Source: Pseudomonas oleovorans subsp. oleovorans (GTDB lineage: Bacteria > Pseudomonadota > Gammaproteobacteria > Pseudomonadales > Pseudomonadaceae). Taken from it: a stretch of 64,000 bases of DNA. The translations under genes were made by a program, and so were the position numbers. The stretch is taken from assembly GCF_002197815.1 (NCBI RefSeq), contig NZ_NIUB01000027.1:1-64000 (forward strand), given 5' to 3'. Positions within the stretch are counted from its first letter, which is position 1. The number at the start of each line of letters is the position of its first letter. Positions 11,350-22,134 of the stretch are shown here, in pieces. The notes beneath the pieces were generated by a model that made no database searches, was not told where the DNA came from, and worked only from the letters and a program-made list of their open reading frames with translations.

Positions 11350-11601
11350 CTAATCGGCCTTCTTGCGAATCCAGTACAGGTAGGTGCCGTCTTCCTCGGC
11401 CTGGCCGAGCAGCTCGTGGCCAAGAAACACGCAGAACTTGGGAATATCACGACGGGTCGACGGATCGGTAGCGATCACCTTGAGCAGGCCGCCCGGCGAC
11501 AGGTCGCGCACCTTGTTGTGCAGCATCATCACCGGCTCAGGGCAATTCAGGCCGCTGGCGTCGAGCAGGTCATCGTGATTGAGGGTCAGGGCTTCGGACA
11601 T
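11350..11601 (-). CDS. tusA: Sulfur carrier protein TusA
   Basis: An 83-residue SirA/TusA-fold protein. The family motif LDASGLNCPEPVM carries the persulfide-bearing cysteine (C20) used to relay sulfur, from IscS in E. coli, for tRNA 2-thiouridine formation. The ATG at 11601 is chosen because it gives the family's standard length. It sits between the DUF3080 gene and rlmM and is transcribed with the orientation of rlmM, 68 bp downstream of it. Confidence 0.93.
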   Translation of the reverse strand: MSEALTLNHDDLLDASGLNCPEPVMMLHNKVRDLSPGGLLKVIATDPSTRRDIPKFCVFLGHELLGQAEEDGTYLYWIRKKAD

Positions 11602-11669
11602 AAGGGGCTCCACAAACAGGCGCGCATTGTCGCGCAAAGCTGACCTTCAGGTCACCTACACGCAGATCA

Positions 11670-12725
11670 TCACTTGCCATGCCGACGCAGATGGCAGGTC
11701 ACTTCCTCACGGTCGTGATACAGCTGCTTGCAGCCGATGCTGACCTTCAGGCCCCGCTCGACCAGCCCCGACTCAATGCGATCGAGCAGGCGCCGCACTT
11801 CGGCGTAACGCTGCTTCATCGGCAGCTTGAGGTTGACCACCGCCTCGCGGCACAACCCCTCGCCCAGCCAGGTTTCGATCATCGCCGCCGTGCGCGCCGG
11901 TTTCTCGACGATATCGCAGACCATCCAGTGCACTGGATGCTGCGGGCGAAAGGTGAAGCCATCGGCGCGCTGGTGCACGACGAAGCCGGAGTACATCAGG
12001 CTTTCAGCCATCGGCCCGTTGTCCACGGCGGTAACGCGGATTTCCCGATTGACCAGTTGCCAGGTCCAGCCGCCTGGCGCAGCGCCCAGGTCAACGGCGG
12101 TCATGCCCGGCGCCAGGCGCTGATCCCACTGCTCGCGCGGGATGAAATGGTGCCAGGCCTCCTCCAGCTTGAGCGTGGAGCGGCTCGGCGCCTCGCGCGG
12201 GAACTTCAAGCGCGGAATGCCCATCGGCCACATCGCCTGGTTGTCCGCCTCGGCAATGCCGGCGAACACCTCACGGCCGCTCTTGAAGGTCAGCAGCAGA
12301 CGCGGCTTCCTGGCGTCGTCCACCAGTTTGCCGGCCTTGAGCAAGGCCTTGCGCAGCGGCGCCTCGAACTTCTTGCAGAAGGTCGAGAGCTCCTTGCCGT
12401 CGTTGGTATCCACCACTTCCAACCACAGGCTGCCGCACACCGGGTAATCAGCCAGCGCCTCCAGCAACACGCTGATACGGTCACTTTCCGGCAGGATGAC
12501 GTAGGCCCCGCGCGCCCATTGCCGCGGGAAGATCAGCTGATTGAAACGCACGCTGCGCATCAGCCGCTCGGCATCGGCCGCCTCGCTGCAGACGAACTCG
12601 GCGCACGCGCTGCCGGGCTTGGTCTTGGAGTAGCCCGCTACATCCAGGCGTGCGGCGAGGTCGGTGACCTCGCCGCAAACCTCCCCTTCGAAACCGGGGC
12701 GGCAATGCAGAAACAGGGTATTCAT
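11670..12725 (-). CDS. rlmM: 23S rRNA C2498 2'-O-ribose methyltransferase RlmM
   Basis: A 351-residue SAM-dependent enzyme. The N-terminal THUMP-like region covers about 1-165. The Rossmann methyltransferase domain has motif I VDLGAAPGGWTWQL near 220 and the K-D-K-E-type residues of FtsJ-like enzymes (VCDIVEKP, NLKLPMKQRY, EEVTCHLR). The TTG one codon earlier is rejected in favour of ATG 12725, which follows GGAGACC. It modifies the peptidyl-transferase loop of 23S rRNA. Confidence 0.94.
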   Translation of the reverse strand: MNTLFLHCRPGFEGEVCGEVTDLAARLDVAGYSKTKPGSACAEFVCSEAADAERLMRSVRFNQLIFPRQWARGAYVILPESDRISVLLEALADYPVCGSLWLEVVDTNDGKELSTFCKKFEAPLRKALLKAGKLVDDARKPRLLLTFKSGREVFAGIAEADNQAMWPMGIPRLKFPREAPSRSTLKLEEAWHHFIPREQWDQRLAPGMTAVDLGAAPGGWTWQLVNREIRVTAVDNGPMAESLMYSGFVVHQRADGFTFRPQHPVHWMVCDIVEKPARTAAMIETWLGEGLCREAVVNLKLPMKQRYAEVRRLLDRIESGLVERGLKVSIGCKQLYHDREEVTCHLRRHGK

Positions 12726-12894
12726 CAAAGGGTCTCCTCGAGGCCCGCATGATACCCGAGAGCGGAACCCAGAGCCGCTAAACCTGTCCAGCTACATATG
12801 CGCTGCCCACAGATAGGGAGCCGCCAGCCATCGCGTTTCGATGAGGCCCACCCCCCAGAACAGCTAGCGCATAGCAACCGATAAAGGATATGCG

Positions 12895-12950
12895 CTAGGG
12901 TCTGTTGCCGTTTCGCGCACAGCTCGCGTCGAAACGGCAACAGACCCTAG
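12895..12950. mobile_element. 56-bp element made of two IS5-type ends
   Basis: A perfect 21-bp inverted repeat begins ctagggtctgttgccgtttc and encloses only 14 nt. The first 20 bases are identical to the right terminal repeat of the IS5-like element at 61629-62490. It may be a minimal non-autonomous element or the scar of an internal deletion. It could also fold as an RNA hairpin between rlmM and acnA. The rest of the 12726-13032 gap shows no gene. Confidence 0.65.
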
Positions 12951-13032
12951 CCAGACTGCTCAAGCTGAACTAGCTTGAAGGTCTGCCGCCATCAGATACA
13001 GCCCGTACCGTGCGGGCCCAAGGAGATGTGCA

Positions 13033-15753
<2,721 letters not shown>

Positions 15754-15760
15754 TGCACCT

Positions 15761-15785
15761 GCCCTGCCGCGCCACGCGGCAGGGC
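15761..15785 (+). terminator. Hairpin after acnA
   Basis: The inverted repeat gccctgccgcg/cgcggcagggc starts 8 nt after the acnA stop with a 3-4-nt loop. There is no long T-run, so it is a likely but imperfect terminator. Confidence 0.5.
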
Positions 15786-16004
15786 CTCACCGTCGGGCCA
15801 AGGACGGCTCATGCCGTGACAAAAATGTGACGTCACTCAAAAAATTGCCGGGAGCAATTTTTGACGTCGCTCCGCGACGGCCCGCAGGGTGGCCGCCATG
15901 GACGGCGGGCCACAAAAAGCGTTTACACTCGCCAAAACGCACTCACCCCTCAACTTTGCCGTCCGTCGGCCGATGACAGGGCATTACAACGACGGATACC
16001 TGCC

Positions 16005-17570
16005 ATGCGTAACAACCAGCCGGTCACTCAGCGTGAGCGCACTTTTCCTGCGCAACAACGCCTGATATCCACCACCGATCTCAAAGGGCAAATCACCTAC
16101 TGCAACGACGCCTTCGTCGACATCAGCGGCTTCAGTCGTGAAGAACTGCTGCGCGCGCCACACAACATCGTGCGCCACCCGGACGTTCCATCGGCCGTGT
16201 TCGAGCATATGTGGACGACCCTGAAGAAGGGCCGCCCATGGATGGGTATCGTCAAGAACCGCAGCAAGAATGGCGACCATTACTGGGTCAACGCCTATGT
16301 CACACCCATCACCGAAAATAACCAGGTCGTGGGCTACGAGTCCGTTCGGGTCAAGCCGACCGCCGAACAGATACGTCGTGCCGAGACGCTGTATCGACGC
16401 ATCAACACCGGCAAGTCTGCCGTACCGGCCAGCAACCAGTGGCTGCCCGTCGTGCAGGCCTGGATGCCCTTCATCCTGGTCAGTCAGATCGGTTTTCTCA
16501 TCGGCCACTGGATGGGCAGCAACTGGGGCTTCATCCTCGCTGCCGTGCTCTCCGTGCCGCTGGGTCTGGCTGGCATCGCCTGGCAGACGCGCGGCGTCAA
16601 ACGCCTGCTGCGCCTTGCCGAGCAAACCACCTCTGACCCGCTGATCGCGCAGATGTACACCGACAGCCGCGGCGCCGAAGCACGCCTGGAAATGGCCATG
16701 CTCAGCCAGGAAGCGCGCCTGAAAACCTGCCTCACCCGCCTGCAGGACACAGCCGAACAACTGACCCTGCAAGCGCGTGAAGCCGACAAGCTGGCGCACA
16801 ACAGCTCGGCCGGCCTCGAGCGCCAGCGCAGCGAGACCGAGCAGGTCGCCACCGCCGTCAACGAAATGGCCGCCACCACCCTGGAAGTCGCCAGCAACGT
16901 CGCCCGCGCCGCCATCGCCACCCAGGAAGCCAACCGCCTGACCAGCGAAGGTCGCACCATCGCCGCGGAAACCCGCGAAGCTATCCAGCGCCTGTCGCAA
17001 TCGGTAGGCGATACCGGCGAAACCGTGACCCGCCTGGCCCAGGACAGCAGCGAAATCGGCGGCGTGGTCGACGTGATCAAAGGCATCGCCGACCAGACCA
17101 ACCTGCTCGCCCTCAATGCCGCCATCGAAGCTGCTCGCGCTGGCGAGATGGGCCGCGGCTTCGCTGTAGTGGCTGACGAGGTGCGCTCGCTGGCGCAACG
17201 CACCGCCGAGTCCACCGAACAGATCCACGCCCTGATCGCCAAACTGCAGCGCACTGCCGAAGAGGCCGTGCTGACTATGGAAATCGGCCGCAAGCAGGCC
17301 GACGAAGGCGTCGAGCGCGTGCTGCAGGCTGATCAGGCGCTGGCCGGCATCAGCGACTCGGTGGCCAATATCGCCGACATGGCCAACCAGATCGCCGCAG
17401 CGGCGGAAGAGCAAAGCGCCGTCGCCGACGAGATCAACCAGAACATCACCACCATCGCCCAACTGGCCGACCAGACCGCCGGCGAAGCCAACGATACCGC
17501 CAAACTCAGCGAAGCCCTGACCAACACCGCACAGGGCCAATACGCCCTGGTCGAACGCTTCAACCGCTGA
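16005..17570 (+). CDS. aer: PAS-domain methyl-accepting chemoreceptor (Aer-type)
   Basis: A 521-residue receptor. The N-terminal PAS domain (about 10-125) includes the FAD-site-like DISGFSREELLRAPHNIVRHPD typical of Aer aerotaxis proteins. One hydrophobic hairpin follows (about 150-195), then a HAMP-like linker and the MCP signalling domain with the hairpin tip DQTNLLALNAAIEAARAGE. It would sense redox state through bound FAD and signal to CheA/CheW. The ATG at 16005 matches the usual Aer N-terminus; the upstream in-frame extension is low complexity and repeat-like. Confidence 0.9.
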   Translation: MRNNQPVTQRERTFPAQQRLISTTDLKGQITYCNDAFVDISGFSREELLRAPHNIVRHPDVPSAVFEHMWTTLKKGRPWMGIVKNRSKNGDHYWVNAYVTPITENNQVVGYESVRVKPTAEQIRRAETLYRRINTGKSAVPASNQWLPVVQAWMPFILVSQIGFLIGHWMGSNWGFILAAVLSVPLGLAGIAWQTRGVKRLLRLAEQTTSDPLIAQMYTDSRGAEARLEMAMLSQEARLKTCLTRLQDTAEQLTLQAREADKLAHNSSAGLERQRSETEQVATAVNEMAATTLEVASNVARAAIATQEANRLTSEGRTIAAETREAIQRLSQSVGDTGETVTRLAQDSSEIGGVVDVIKGIADQTNLLALNAAIEAARAGEMGRGFAVVADEVRSLAQRTAESTEQIHALIAKLQRTAEEAVLTMEIGRKQADEGVERVLQADQALAGISDSVANIADMANQIAAAAEEQSAVADEINQNITTIAQLADQTAGEANDTAKLSEALTNTAQGQYALVERFNR

Positions 17571-17576
17571 AACAAA

Positions 17577-17602
17577 AGGCGCAGCGGCTCACCGCTGCGC
17601 CT
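17577..17602 (+). terminator. Hairpin after the aer gene
   Basis: The stem aggcgcagcgg/ccgctgcgcct with a 4-nt loop begins 7 nt after the stop codon. It has no strong T-run and is probably a terminator. Confidence 0.5.
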
Positions 17603-17621
17603 CCCCTCCCCGCCCTGCTTT

Positions 17622-17648
17622 TTGTAGGAGCGAGCTTGCTCGCGATCT
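17622..17648. repeat. REP half-element (GTAGGAGCGAGCTTGCTCGCGA)
   Basis: A single copy of the Pseudomonas REP family with an internal GAGCGAGC/GCTCGC palindrome. A related one (tgtaggagcagcgccgctc) lies at about 18141-18160. Confidence 0.7.
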
Positions 17649-17777
17649 TCCCTACGCCGTTCCCATCCGTCCCCGCTTTCACCGTAATTGCCAATTGCCA
17701 GCAATTATCTGACATGGTGTATAACCCCCAAACACATTAAAAGCCAGGTGGCGGTGACTCCTAACTAGTTTTTGCTG

Positions 17778-18043
17778 GTGAGCATTGCCTTCACGGATAC
17801 GGATGCCATTTATGAACTCAGAGGCCGCTACAACCATCCACGGACGGCAAAACCTATCTAGTGATTGAACACGATAACGGTGGTGGCTGTGGAGCGCTCT
17901 CGGTAGACGACGAACACTGGCCTCATCAGCTTCACGAGGTCGGGGAGATAATGCCCGGAACGCGCACGATCAAGTGCGGTGGGGAAATCGATATCGAGAT
18001 CAAGCCCGGCAACATCTACTACTTCAATTATTGGGGCCCGTAG
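17778..18043 (+). pseudogene. Frameshifted small gene remnant
   Basis: The reading frame from GTG 17778 (IAFTDTDAIYELRGRYN) stops at about 17860. A second frame then carries DGKTYLVIEHDNGGGCG and continues to a clean end at 18043 (GNIYYFNYWGP). The two halves look like one protein of about 88 residues broken by a frameshift near 17840. If a real start exists in the second frame it would be GTG 17861 (60 residues). I do not recognise the family. The rest of 17571-18288 holds only REP copies and no other gene. Confidence 0.35.
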
Positions 18044-18288
18044 GCGCTGGAAAAATCGGCGCTCACGCGCTTTAGAGCCTGGCACTGCAAAGGCTTCGCC
18101 CCGGGGCGGGGGGCTCCTACCGCATGGCGTCCAATAACCCTTGTAGGAGCAGCGCCGCTCAGGGAATAGGCTCTCGCGTGACGGCGATGTATCGGTTAAC
18201 CGCACGACGATGCCATATCTCCAAACGATGAGAGATCTCCTGCCAGGCCAGAAGCAACAGAGCTATTGTTACCCGCTCTTTGGGGACG

Positions 18289-18996
18289 TCAAAGCCCAGC
18301 CAGTTTCAGCCAGTGCGCGTAGAAACCCTCGGCCACCTGATTCAGTAACCTGACCTTCTCGCTCAGACCTTCGCGCATCTCGGCGATGCTCTGCTGACTG
18401 GGCTGGCTAGCATCGAGCAGATGTGCCCAGTCGTCGAGCCAGAGTTCGATCAACGCCTCGGTCATTTCCGGATGCCCTTGCAACGCCAACACCTTGTCAC
18501 CCCAGGCGAAGGCCTGGTTGTCGCACCAGCGGCTGCACAGCAGGGGCTGGGCGCCGTCTGGCAGCGCGAAAGTGTCGCCATGCCACTGGAAAATGCTGCA
18601 CGCTTCAGGCAAATGCGCCAACCAGGGGCTATCGGCTGTTTCTGAGCGACGCTGAATACTCTGCCAACCGACCTCGGTGTAGGGCATACGGCGGATAGTG
18701 GCACCCAGTGCCTTGGCCAGCAGTTGGCCGCCCAGGCAGTGACCAATGATGGGAATGTCGCGCTCGATAAAACGCTGCAGCGCAGCCACTTCGTCGGCGA
18801 TCCAGGCCAGTGGGTCGTTGACGCTCATCGGCCCGCCCATCACGGCAACCGCCTTGGGTCGCTCCAGGTCGTAACCGCGCAGTTCACCCAGATCGACACG
18901 CAACACGTCGAAGCTGCAGCCACGCACCTGCAGCACCTGCGCCAGATGGGCTGGCGGGCAATAATCGATATGAGTCAGGATCAGAACATCGGCCAT
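18289..18996 (-). CDS. Class I glutamine amidotransferase-like protein
   Basis: A 235-residue protein with the class I GATase fold. The nucleophile C87 is in IIGHCLGGQLLA, and the His of the triad is in LALQGHPEM. The N-terminal VAVMGGPMSVND matches the oxyanion region of stand-alone GMP synthase-like GATases. There is no partner synthase domain, so the substrate is unknown; gamma-glutamyl hydrolase-type activity is possible. The ATG at 18996 follows GGAGGTGCTC, which decides this start over the longer frame. Confidence 0.88.
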   Translation of the reverse strand: MADVLILTHIDYCPPAHLAQVLQVRGCSFDVLRVDLGELRGYDLERPKAVAVMGGPMSVNDPLAWIADEVAALQRFIERDIPIIGHCLGGQLLAKALGATIRRMPYTEVGWQSIQRRSETADSPWLAHLPEACSIFQWHGDTFALPDGAQPLLCSRWCDNQAFAWGDKVLALQGHPEMTEALIELWLDDWAHLLDASQPSQQSIAEMREGLSEKVRLLNQVAEGFYAHWLKLAGL

Positions 18997-19146
18997 GAGC
19001 ACCTCCGCCGCGAAGTCTGCGCGAGAAGGATTGGCAAGTCGAGGTAGGCTGGGGTTTGAAGCCATCGGCCGGCCAGCCGGCCGATGGTCTGAGCGGATGG
19101 ACGCCGCTGCATCCACATTTGAGGATGTCCTGAAAAAGCCGGCTAT

Positions 19147-19215
19147 CGTCACTCCCGCGAAGGCGGGAGCCCAGATAATTCGCTGGTTCTGGATGCCCGC
19201 CTGCGCGGGCATGAC
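19147..19215. repeat. Paired palindromic repeat (TCACTCCCGCGAAGGCGGGAG type)
   Basis: Two opposed palindromic units, one ending gcgggagcccag and one starting ctggatgcccgc, lie 18 nt apart and can form a long hairpin. The same repeat type is widespread between genes of other proteobacteria. It lies between the RraB-like gene and the amidotransferase. Confidence 0.65.
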
Positions 19216-19233
19216 AATTTTTTCAGTGTTTCC

Positions 19234-19578
19234 CTAACGCATGGCTGACGCTTTCACCTCCTGGGTAACGCCCCAGCCATCCATCTTGCCGCCCAGCGGG
19301 ACGACGATGGACTCCAGGTCATGTTCAAAGGCGCCGATACCGGCATGGGTGGCGTACATCACTTTGCTGATTTGCAGGTGCCATATACCGTCCTCGCGGG
19401 CGAATATCTGGGCGTTGAGCGACTCGCCGCGAAAGTTTCTGGCCGCCATTCTGGCCCGTTCTTCGTCGGGAAAGATGGCGTAGAACTCGATCGGGTGAAA
19501 CTGGGCGAAGTCGAATCCCCCTTCTTTCATCCGACGCAGCACCGACGTGCTGGAGTCTTCGTGGAAGGCTGTGCTCAT
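19234..19578 (-). CDS. RraB-like (regulator of RNase E activity B) family protein
   Basis: A 114-residue protein resembling the RraB domain. It begins with a helix (SVLRRMKEGGFDFAQFHPIEFYAIFPDEERARMAA) and continues with a beta-alpha core containing WHLQISKVMYATHAGIGAFEHDLESIV. Enteric RraB inhibits RNase E. The match here is by fold-level pattern, so the function is inferred. The following 19579-19951 gap has no convincing gene. Confidence 0.7.
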   Translation of the reverse strand: MSTAFHEDSSTSVLRRMKEGGFDFAQFHPIEFYAIFPDEERARMAARNFRGESLNAQIFAREDGIWHLQISKVMYATHAGIGAFEHDLESIVVPLGGKMDGWGVTQEVKASAMR

Positions 19579-19951
19579 AAACGACCCCCTCTCAGGCTAT
19601 GGATGGATTAACCGCTTTCCCAATACGACCGTCCTAGGTACGGTGTCGCGGCCTCTACCGGAAACCTCTGAAAACACCCTGCGTTTACAGAAGCATCCAA
19701 GTGACGCCACCCCGAGAATCGAGCTGGTGCTCGATGTGTCTACTGCAAGCGTATCGACGACTGCCCGACAGAACGCCGGGCTGAAAACCGTCACCCCAAG
19801 AGTAGCCGCTAAACGCGAGATTGGCGTCGCCCAGAAAGCCTTTGTGACAAAGCCGACGACCGACGGCAATTGGCCAGCCTGCATGCCTCGCCGGAACGCA
19901 CGGGCGACTCAGCCAGGCCATCAGCAACCTGTTGATCAAGCCCAGCGTGAT
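19579..19951. other. Gene-poor stretch with SDR tail remnant
   Basis: No intact gene is seen. On the minus strand, 19905-19951 continues the frame of the SDR gene past its TAG with residues ITLGLINRLLMAWLSR, which resemble the usual SDR C-terminus. The remainder has open frames on both strands without recognisable motifs. Confidence 0.5.
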
Positions 19952-20650
19952 CTACCCAGGGCTGAACACCAGGCCGAATTGCAGCCCCACCGGGCGATGC
20001 ACGGTGCTGCCGTGGGCCTGCTTCCAGGCTGCTTCGGCGATCTGCTCGGCCTCCAGACGCACGCCGAGACGGCGCATCACCGGCGGACGCTTCGCCTGGC
20101 TGCGGACCATCGGCGTGTCGACGAATGGCGGCATCAGATCCCCCACGCGAATGCCGTATTCACGCCACTCCAGCTCCAGCGCCTCGGTAAGCCCACGCAC
20201 GACGAACTTGCTGGCCGAGTAGCTGGCCAGTTGCGGCACGCCATAGAGCGCCGAGGCCGAGCCCATGTTGATCACTTGCGCCGCTGACGTGACCTTGAGA
20301 TAGGGATAGGCCGCATGGCAAAGATTGAGCACGCCGAGCACATTGATCTGTACCTGGCGCGTGTGCTGCTCCAGCTCGATATCGGCGAAGGCACCGGTGC
20401 GCAGAATGCCTGCGCCATTGAACAGCAGGCGCAACTGACCGCCGCTCAGCGCGCAGAAATCGCCCAGCGCGGCCTTCACTGCTGCGGCCTCGACCACATC
20501 CAGCGGCGCATGCCACGCGCCGCCCAGCTCGGCGACCAGCGCCTTTTCATCGACATCGAGCAGTCCGACACGCCAGCCCCGTGTGTGAAACAGTCGCGCG
20601 GTGGCGGCGCCAATGCCCGATGCAGCACCGCTGATGAGGATGCTGCTCAT
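19952..20650 (-). CDS. Short-chain dehydrogenase/reductase, C-terminally shortened
   Basis: A 232-residue classical SDR. The cofactor motif is GAASGIGAATA, D37 in GLLDVDE suggests NAD(H), NGAG lies near 83, and the catalytic residues are Ser in NMGSAS and Tyr-Lys in YSASK. The frame stops at TAG (19954-19952) right after VFSPG, yet codons beyond the stop keep coding an SDR-like tail (NRLLMAWLSR). A nonsense change probably removed about 16 or more residues. The ATG at 20650 overlaps the stop of the upstream esterase remnant, so this was the last gene of a coupled cluster. Confidence 0.8.
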   Translation of the reverse strand: MSSILISGAASGIGAATARLFHTRGWRVGLLDVDEKALVAELGGAWHAPLDVVEAAAVKAALGDFCALSGGQLRLLFNGAGILRTGAFADIELEQHTRQVQINVLGVLNLCHAAYPYLKVTSAAQVINMGSASALYGVPQLASYSASKFVVRGLTEALELEWREYGIRVGDLMPPFVDTPMVRSQAKRPPVMRRLGVRLEAEQIAEAAWKQAHGSTVHRPVGLQFGLVFSPG

Positions 20651-21333
20651 CACAAGCCCCGTTCACGGAGAAAGGCCGCCACGCGGGCAATGGCGTAATC
20701 TGCCGTACGCAACATGCCGACGTGCGCCTGGAACACGTGCCACAGCCCCGGATAACGCTCCAGGCGCACGTTCACCCCGGCCGCCTTGGCGCGCTCGGCC
20801 AGACGCAGGCTGTCGTTGAGCAGCAACTCGTCTTCGCCCACCTGAATCAGCTTCGGCGGCAGTTGGCTGAGGTCGGCGAACACCGGTGACATGCCCGGGT
20901 CGTTGCGCGGCAGGTCAGCCGGGCAATACAGATCGGCAGCCTGTTCGATCCAGCTGGGGTGGATCAGTGGATCGCCGGCGTGCGGCTCGTGCATCTGCTC
21001 GCCAGTGAAATCGGTGGCCGGCGAAAAGCACACCAGCGCGGCGGGCGCCGGCAGACCGAGTTCGATGATGCGCAGGCAGCCGACCAGGCTCAGGTTGCCC
21101 CCCGCCGAGTCGCCGCCAATGGCAATCTGTTCGGCTCTATAGCCGGCCGCCAACAATGCCTGGTAAGCCGCCACCACATCATCGCGCGCCGCCGGATAGG
21201 GATGCTCCGGCGCCAGTCGGTAATCCAGCGCGCAGACCTCCAGGACACCACGCTTGGCCAGGCTGGCGCAGATGCCCCGGTGCGTATCCGGCCCGCCGAT
21301 CATGAAGGCGCCACCATGCAGATAGAGCAGTTG
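20650..21333 (-). pseudogene. Alpha/beta hydrolase (HSL/esterase family), 5' part missing
   Basis: The frame holds the oxyanion motif HGGAF, the nucleophile motif GGDSAGGNLS, the acid in VGEDELLLND and the His in LWHVFQAH, so the catalytic set of a hormone-sensitive-lipase-type esterase is visible. The roughly 70 residues that normally precede HGGAF are absent. Upstream the same frame runs, after TAG 21336-21334, into the phosphatase gene. An internal ATG at 21303 would lose HGGAF. This is a 5' deletion remnant, probably inactive. Confidence 0.75.
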
Positions 21334-21885
21334 CTAGGGTCTGCGCGCCAGAGGCTCAGCACGCGGACGCAGGGGCAAAGCCAGAATCAGCCCTTCGCCC
21401 GACGCCGGAAAGATGCCGGTCAGGGCGGTGATATTGACCTGATGAGAAATCAGCACCAACGGCGCGCCAGCAGGCAATTGGTTGATCGAGCGAATCAGCT
21501 CCGCCGTCTGCTCGGCACCATCCTCGGGCGTGCCGAAGAACGAATCCAGCGCAGCCAATGGTTGTACCGGGCCGCGCTGCATGTTGCTGGCCGTGTCCAG
21601 CGCGCGGCACCAGCGACTGCTGAGAAGCCGCGGCTGTTCGATCCCCTGACGCGCGAGCAACTCGCCCCAGCGCCGGGCCTCGGCACGCCCTTGAGCGTTG
21701 AGGTTGCGCTGGGTTTCGCATTGTCCCAGGCGAAAGTTCGCCGGGTCGCCCGTACCCGGCGCGGTGGCGTGACGCATGAGTATCAGCGCACGACCTTCGC
21801 GCAATGCCTGCTAGGCGTCGGCGTTATCTGCCGCCACACTGAACAGCGGCAGCAGTACCAAGTCCAGCAGCCATAGACGCCTCAT
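21334..21885 (-). pseudogene. Histidine phosphatase (SixA/GpmB-like), interrupted by TAG
   Basis: The first 24 codons from ATG 21885 encode a signal-like peptide (MRRLWLLDLVLLPLFSVAA), then TAG (21813-21811), then the phosphatase in the same frame. That part has the RHA motif LMRHATAPGTGDP, the second Arg in RWCRALDTA and the His in LISHQVNITALTG. The start overlaps the stop of the upstream PLDc_N gene (ATGA), which supports a coupled gene in its original form. Without readthrough, only a leaderless product from a later start could be made. Confidence 0.75.
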
Positions 21886-22073
21886 ATTCTGACGTTGCCG
21901 CGCGGCCCCATCAGCGCCCAGATGATCAGGCCGATCACCGGCAACAGCACGATCAGCAGAATCCATAGAATCTTGATTCCAGTTTCCGCGTTGCTTTTGA
22001 CCACGTTGATGATGGCCCAGATATCCAGGGCCAGGATGACCAGGCCGAGCAGCCCATTGAAGGTGGAACCCAT
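21882..22073 (-). CDS. PLDc_N family small membrane protein
   Basis: A 63-residue protein with two transmembrane helices. The pattern LDIWAIINVVKSNAETGIKILWILLIVLLPVIGLIIW is that of the phospholipase_D-nuclease N-terminal (PLDc_N) family, found alone as a small inner-membrane protein of unknown role. The ATG at 22073 is followed by the standard N-terminus; the upstream extension is not plausible. It is translationally coupled to the broken phosphatase gene. Confidence 0.85.
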   Translation of the reverse strand: MGSTFNGLLGLVILALDIWAIINVVKSNAETGIKILWILLIVLLPVIGLIIWALMGPRGNVRI

Positions 22074-22134
22074 GACGACACTCCTGTCTGAAAGGTTGCC
22101 TGCATAGGATAGTCGTTGATTGGCTGGGGTTCCC

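Noticed and set aside
21337..21346. ctagggtctg at the esterase deletion point, matching IS/MITE ends
   Set aside because: Only ten bases match and no second end is nearby, so a link with the mobile elements cannot be supported.
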